17,775 nucleotides of DNA from UBA5314 sp039679855 (GTDB taxonomy: Bacteria; Bacillota; Syntrophomonadia; Syntrophomonadales; Syntrophomonadaceae), in assembly GCA_039679855.1 (NCBI GenBank), contig JBDKUE010000093.1, forward strand, positions 1 to 17,775, given 5' to 3'. Under the pieces are notes generated by a model, which did no database searches, was not told where the DNA came from, and was given only the letters and a program-made list of their open reading frames with translations. Both the position numbers and the translations under genes were made by a program. This document shows positions 15,504-17,775 of the stretch, piece after piece (position 1 is the first letter of the stretch; each line of letters starts with the position of its first letter).

Positions 15504-15970
15504 AGCTTGTCCCCCATTTCCAGGGCCGCTGCTTCAACCGCGTCCACTATCTTCTGATACCCGGTGCAACGGCACAGGTTGCCGCTCAAGCCCTGGCGGA
15601 TTTCATGGCGCGAAGGATGAGGATTTCGCTTAAGCAGATCCAGGGACGCTATGGCCATGCCCGGGCTGCAAAAGCCGCACTGCAACGCTCCACGGTCGAC
15701 AAACGCGGCCTGCACGGGATGAAGTTTTTCCCCGTCGGCCAGGCCTTCTATAGTAGTAATGGTATGTCCATCCAGCTGTGCGGCCAGCATCAGGCAGGAG
15801 AGCTTGCTCACCCCGTCAACCAGTATGCTGCAGGCCCCGCATTCACCCTCCCCGCACCCTTCCTTGGTTCCGGTCAGGCCCAGGTCTTCACGGAGCAGGT
15901 CAACCGCTCTTTTATCCGAATCGCTGCTTACTTCTTTCAATTCGCCATTTAAATAAAACTTGATCAACAC
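15500..15970 (-). CDS. 2Fe-2S subunit of a molybdenum hydroxylase
   Basis: The 156-residue protein has both iron-sulfur clusters of this subunit family. The plant-ferredoxin type site is Cys39, Cys44, Cys47 and Cys59 in GCGEGECGACSILVDG. The second site is Cys98, Cys101, Cys133 and Cys135 in QCGFCSPGM and NLCRCTGY. It begins at GTG 15970 behind GGGAGG, with its start one base beyond the stop of the Mo-subunit gene (15972-15974), and ends overlapping the FAD-subunit start. It relays electrons from the molybdenum centre to FAD. Subunit order Mo, Fe-S, FAD is a common operon order in the family. Confidence 0.95.
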   Translation of the reverse strand: MLIKFYLNGELKEVSSDSDKRAVDLLREDLGLTGTKEGCGEGECGACSILVDGVSKLSCLMLAAQLDGHTITTIEGLADGEKLHPVQAAFVDRGALQCGFCSPGMAIASLDLLKRNPHPSRHEIRQGLSGNLCRCTGYQKIVDAVEAAALEMGDKL

Positions 15971-15971
15971 C

Positions 15972-17543
15972 CTACTGTTCCTCCCCTGCGTGCAAGGCCT
16001 GCCATACCCGTTCCGCGCTTAACGGCCCCTTTTTAATTCTCTGCCCGGTGGCTTGGGCCACGGCGTTGGCTATGGCCGGGTAGGGCAGGTTAATGCCTAT
16101 CTCTCCTATCCCTTTCATGCCAAAAGGTCCGGTGCCTTCTACCGTCTCCACCGGCAGGCTAATAATATCCGGCACATCCAGGGAACCGGGTATGATGTAG
16201 GTGGATAGATTGGTGCTTTGCACCTCTCCCGAGGAAACCTTGAAGTCCTCCCACAAAGCGTAGCCGATTCCCTGCACTATCCCGCCTTGAATCTGCTGCT
16301 CATACAATTGGGGATTCAGCACCCGGCCTCCATCGGTACAGGCCAGGTAACCGCATACCGTCACTTCTCCGGTAAGCTCGTCGATCTCGATGCGGGCCAG
16401 GTGGCAGGCAAAACTGAACACCAGATGCGGGAAGCCCGCCGCCGCTACGGCCGGGTCCACAATTTCTTTATGCCTGGCTACCGGCGCCGTATAAGTATTT
16501 ACACTGACCCGTTCGCTGTCGCTCATAGCCCCGGCAATGACGGTCAGGGGAATGTCTCTCCCGGAGGGAATATGACGCACCCGGCCCGGTGCCAGCAGCA
16601 GGTCCTCTTTGTAGATGCCCATCCCCATCTGGCACACCCTGGCCAGAATGCGGTCTTTGAGCAGCAGGCAGGCACCCTGCAAGGCATTTCCAAAGGAATA
16701 GGTGGTGCGGCTGGCCGACGAAGATCCTGACGGCAAGGAACGCCCGGTGTCCGGCTGCAGCAGTTCAAAGGCATCAGCCGGCTGGCCCAGAATTTCGCCG
16801 GCAATTTGCACGTTGGTGGGATTATTGCCCTGTCCCATATCGGCCACCCCTGAATATATGCGAAACCGCCCGTCCATTAAAAGCTCCAGTTTGGCATTGG
16901 CGACATCGGCCACCTTCGGACCATAACCGGTGCCCTGCAGGCCGGCGGCTATCCCCACCGCCCTTCGTTTAAAAGGCGGGGCATTCTTTTCCCAATTCTT
17001 CCGGTCAATCCAGAAGGGGTGTTTTTGCATAGTTTGCAGGCAGGCTAGAATACCGGTCGACCTGCTCATCACAACCCCGCTGCCCAGCTCGTCTCCCCGG
17101 TTTACGGCATTCTTCAGGCGAAAGTCCAGCGGGTCCATGCCCAACTTATCGGCCAGCATATCTACCATCTGCTCTAAAGCGGCCAGCACCTGGGGGGCGC
17201 CGAAACCGCGAAAAGCTCCGCTAATGGGGTTGTTGGTATAAACACAGAATCCTTCTATATGTACATTTTCTATCCGGTATACTCCGGCAGCATGCTCCAG
17301 AGCCAGGGCTAGAACCGGCCCGCCCAGAGAGGCATAGGCTCCGGTGTCCAGGACAATACGGCAGCTCAAGGCATGAAGACTGCCGTCCTGCCTGCAGCCC
17401 AGGCGATAGTGCATATGAGCCGGGTGTCTTTTGGAGGAAGTTAAAAAGCTCTGTTCGCGGCTGTTCCACATCTTTACCGGCCGGCCCGCTGAATGGAGCG
17501 CGGCCAGGCCCAGCAGGCCCTGCACCGTAATCCCGTCTTTGCC
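15972..17543 (-). pseudogene. Molybdopterin-binding catalytic subunit of a molybdenum hydroxylase, 5'-truncated
   Basis: The frame from 17543 encodes about the last 523 residues of the large subunit. The family usually has about 750-780, so some 230-250 are missing at the N-terminus, including the hammerhead domain and the start of the first cofactor motif. Homology begins at GKDGITVQGLLGLAAL, the end of the usual GGxFGGK motif. Counting from GTG 17525 as residue 1, YTNNP...GAFRGFGAPQ is at 96-112, DMGQGNNPTNVQIAGEILG at 229-247, and the catalytic Glu475 in GMKGIGEIG is present. There is no start codon with a ribosome binding site; GTG 17525 is inside the domain. Upstream DNA is gatA in another frame. 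If the junction is real the complex is dead unless another copy supplies the subunit; if it is an assembly error the real gene is intact elsewhere. Confidence 0.9.
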
Positions 17544-17707
17544 GCGGCGGCAAGAGCTTCATCTTTTATCAAACGGATGTAGGAATGCACTCGTTCTTCC
17601 ACGGCGTCAATTCGTGAAAAAACAGACTCGGTGATCTGTGTTGCCGACACGTCGCCGTTTTTGATTTTTTCCTGCAATCCGTGAATGGTTAACTGATTTA
17701 ACTCCAT
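17537..17707 (-). pseudogene. gatA: gatA 5' fragment (Asp/Glu-tRNA amidotransferase subunit A, first 57 codons)
   Basis: ATG 17707 opens a frame reading MELNQLTIHGLQEKIKNGDV and on to DEALAAAAK (residue 57), a typical GatA N-terminus. GatA is the amidase that, with GatB and GatC, converts misacylated Glu-tRNA(Gln) or Asp-tRNA(Asn) to the correct amide form. After Lys57 the frame runs about 20 more codons through DNA that in another frame encodes the Mo-subunit, and stops near 17474, so the rest of about 485 residues is missing. GAGG overlapping the gatC stop serves as the ribosome binding site. The identification rests on this N-terminal match plus the gatC end directly upstream. Confidence 0.85.
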
Positions 17708-17714
17708 AGTTTCC

Positions 17715-17775
17715 TCAATCGATGACTTTGGGCACCCGGAAGAATTCACCCCGCGCATCCGGCGCGTTGGTCAAT
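17715..17775 (-). CDS. gatC: gatC 3' end (amidotransferase subunit C), partial
   Basis: The minus-strand frame ending at TGA 17717-17715 reads LTNAPDARGEFFRVPKVID, the characteristic C-terminus of GatC (usual form NAPDxxxGFFRVPKVIE). The gene runs off the window edge. It is 7 nt upstream of the gatA start, the normal gatC-gatA arrangement. GatC is the small subunit that stabilises the GatA-GatB complex. Confidence 0.88.
   Translation of the reverse strand, partial: LTNAPDARGEFFRVPKVID

Noticed and set aside
16218..16730. Plus-strand open frame of 170 codons inside the Mo-subunit gene
   Set aside because: It is antisense to strongly conserved molybdopterin-binding sequence and has no family match; a GC-rich shadow frame.
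17474..17758. A 94-codon minus-strand frame as an independent small protein
   Set aside because: It is composite: the first 17 codons are gatC end and spacer in the wrong frame, the next 57 are the gatA N-terminus, and the last 20 are Mo-subunit DNA in the wrong frame.

Overview
The window looks like chromosomal DNA of an anaerobic member of the Bacillota, most likely a Clostridia / Peptococcaceae-type organism. This is inferred from strong AAGGAGG-type ribosome binding sites with several GTG and TTG starts, lipoprotein (lipobox) solute-binding proteins, a binding-protein/permease fusion, a gatC-gatA gene pair, a three-subunit molybdenum hydroxylase and roughly 50% G+C. No rRNA, tRNA, CRISPR array, transposase or integrase was seen.

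Layout. (1) Positions 1-64 hold the end of a dispersed palindromic repeat. (2) Positions 114-9540, all on the minus strand, read in transcription order: a lipoprotein amino-acid-binding protein (9540-8740), a strong intrinsic terminator, a 2629-residue nonribosomal peptide synthetase (8668-779) and a Sfp-type phosphopantetheinyl transferase that overlaps its end (785-114). (3) A 400-bp divergent intergenic region (9541-9940) carries an inverted repeat. (4) On the plus strand lie a lipoprotein fused to an ABC permease (9941-12202) and a divergent Sua5/YrdC-like protein (12282-12947). (5) After an AT-rich 276-bp gap with a possible gene remnant comes a minus-strand block: a molybdenum hydroxylase operon (truncated Mo subunit, 2Fe-2S subunit, FAD subunit) followed by a MATE efflux pump. 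(6) The right edge holds the end of gatC and the first 57 codons of gatA, joined out of frame to the truncated Mo-subunit gene.

The NRPS reads C - (extra C-terminal half of a C domain) - A - T - C - A - T - R. The first C domain could add an acyl group, the two modules would build a dipeptide, and the terminal NAD(P)H-dependent reductase would release it as an aldehyde or alcohol. The expected product is an N-acyl dipeptide aldehyde, a chemical class known for protease inhibition. The phosphopantetheinyl transferase would arm the two carrier domains; the MATE pump could export the product, but this is only proximity.

The most unusual feature is the pair of binding proteins next to the NRPS. 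In both, the two halves of the family-3 solute-binding fold appear in swapped order (second lobe first, then the N-terminal part of the first lobe), as in a circular permutation opened at the hinge. The stand-alone lipoprotein has one such unit. The fusion has two in tandem followed by the permease. The ATPase needed for transport is not in the window. The second strong oddity is the gatA / Mo-subunit junction near 17537-17546, which is either a real deletion or an assembly chimera.
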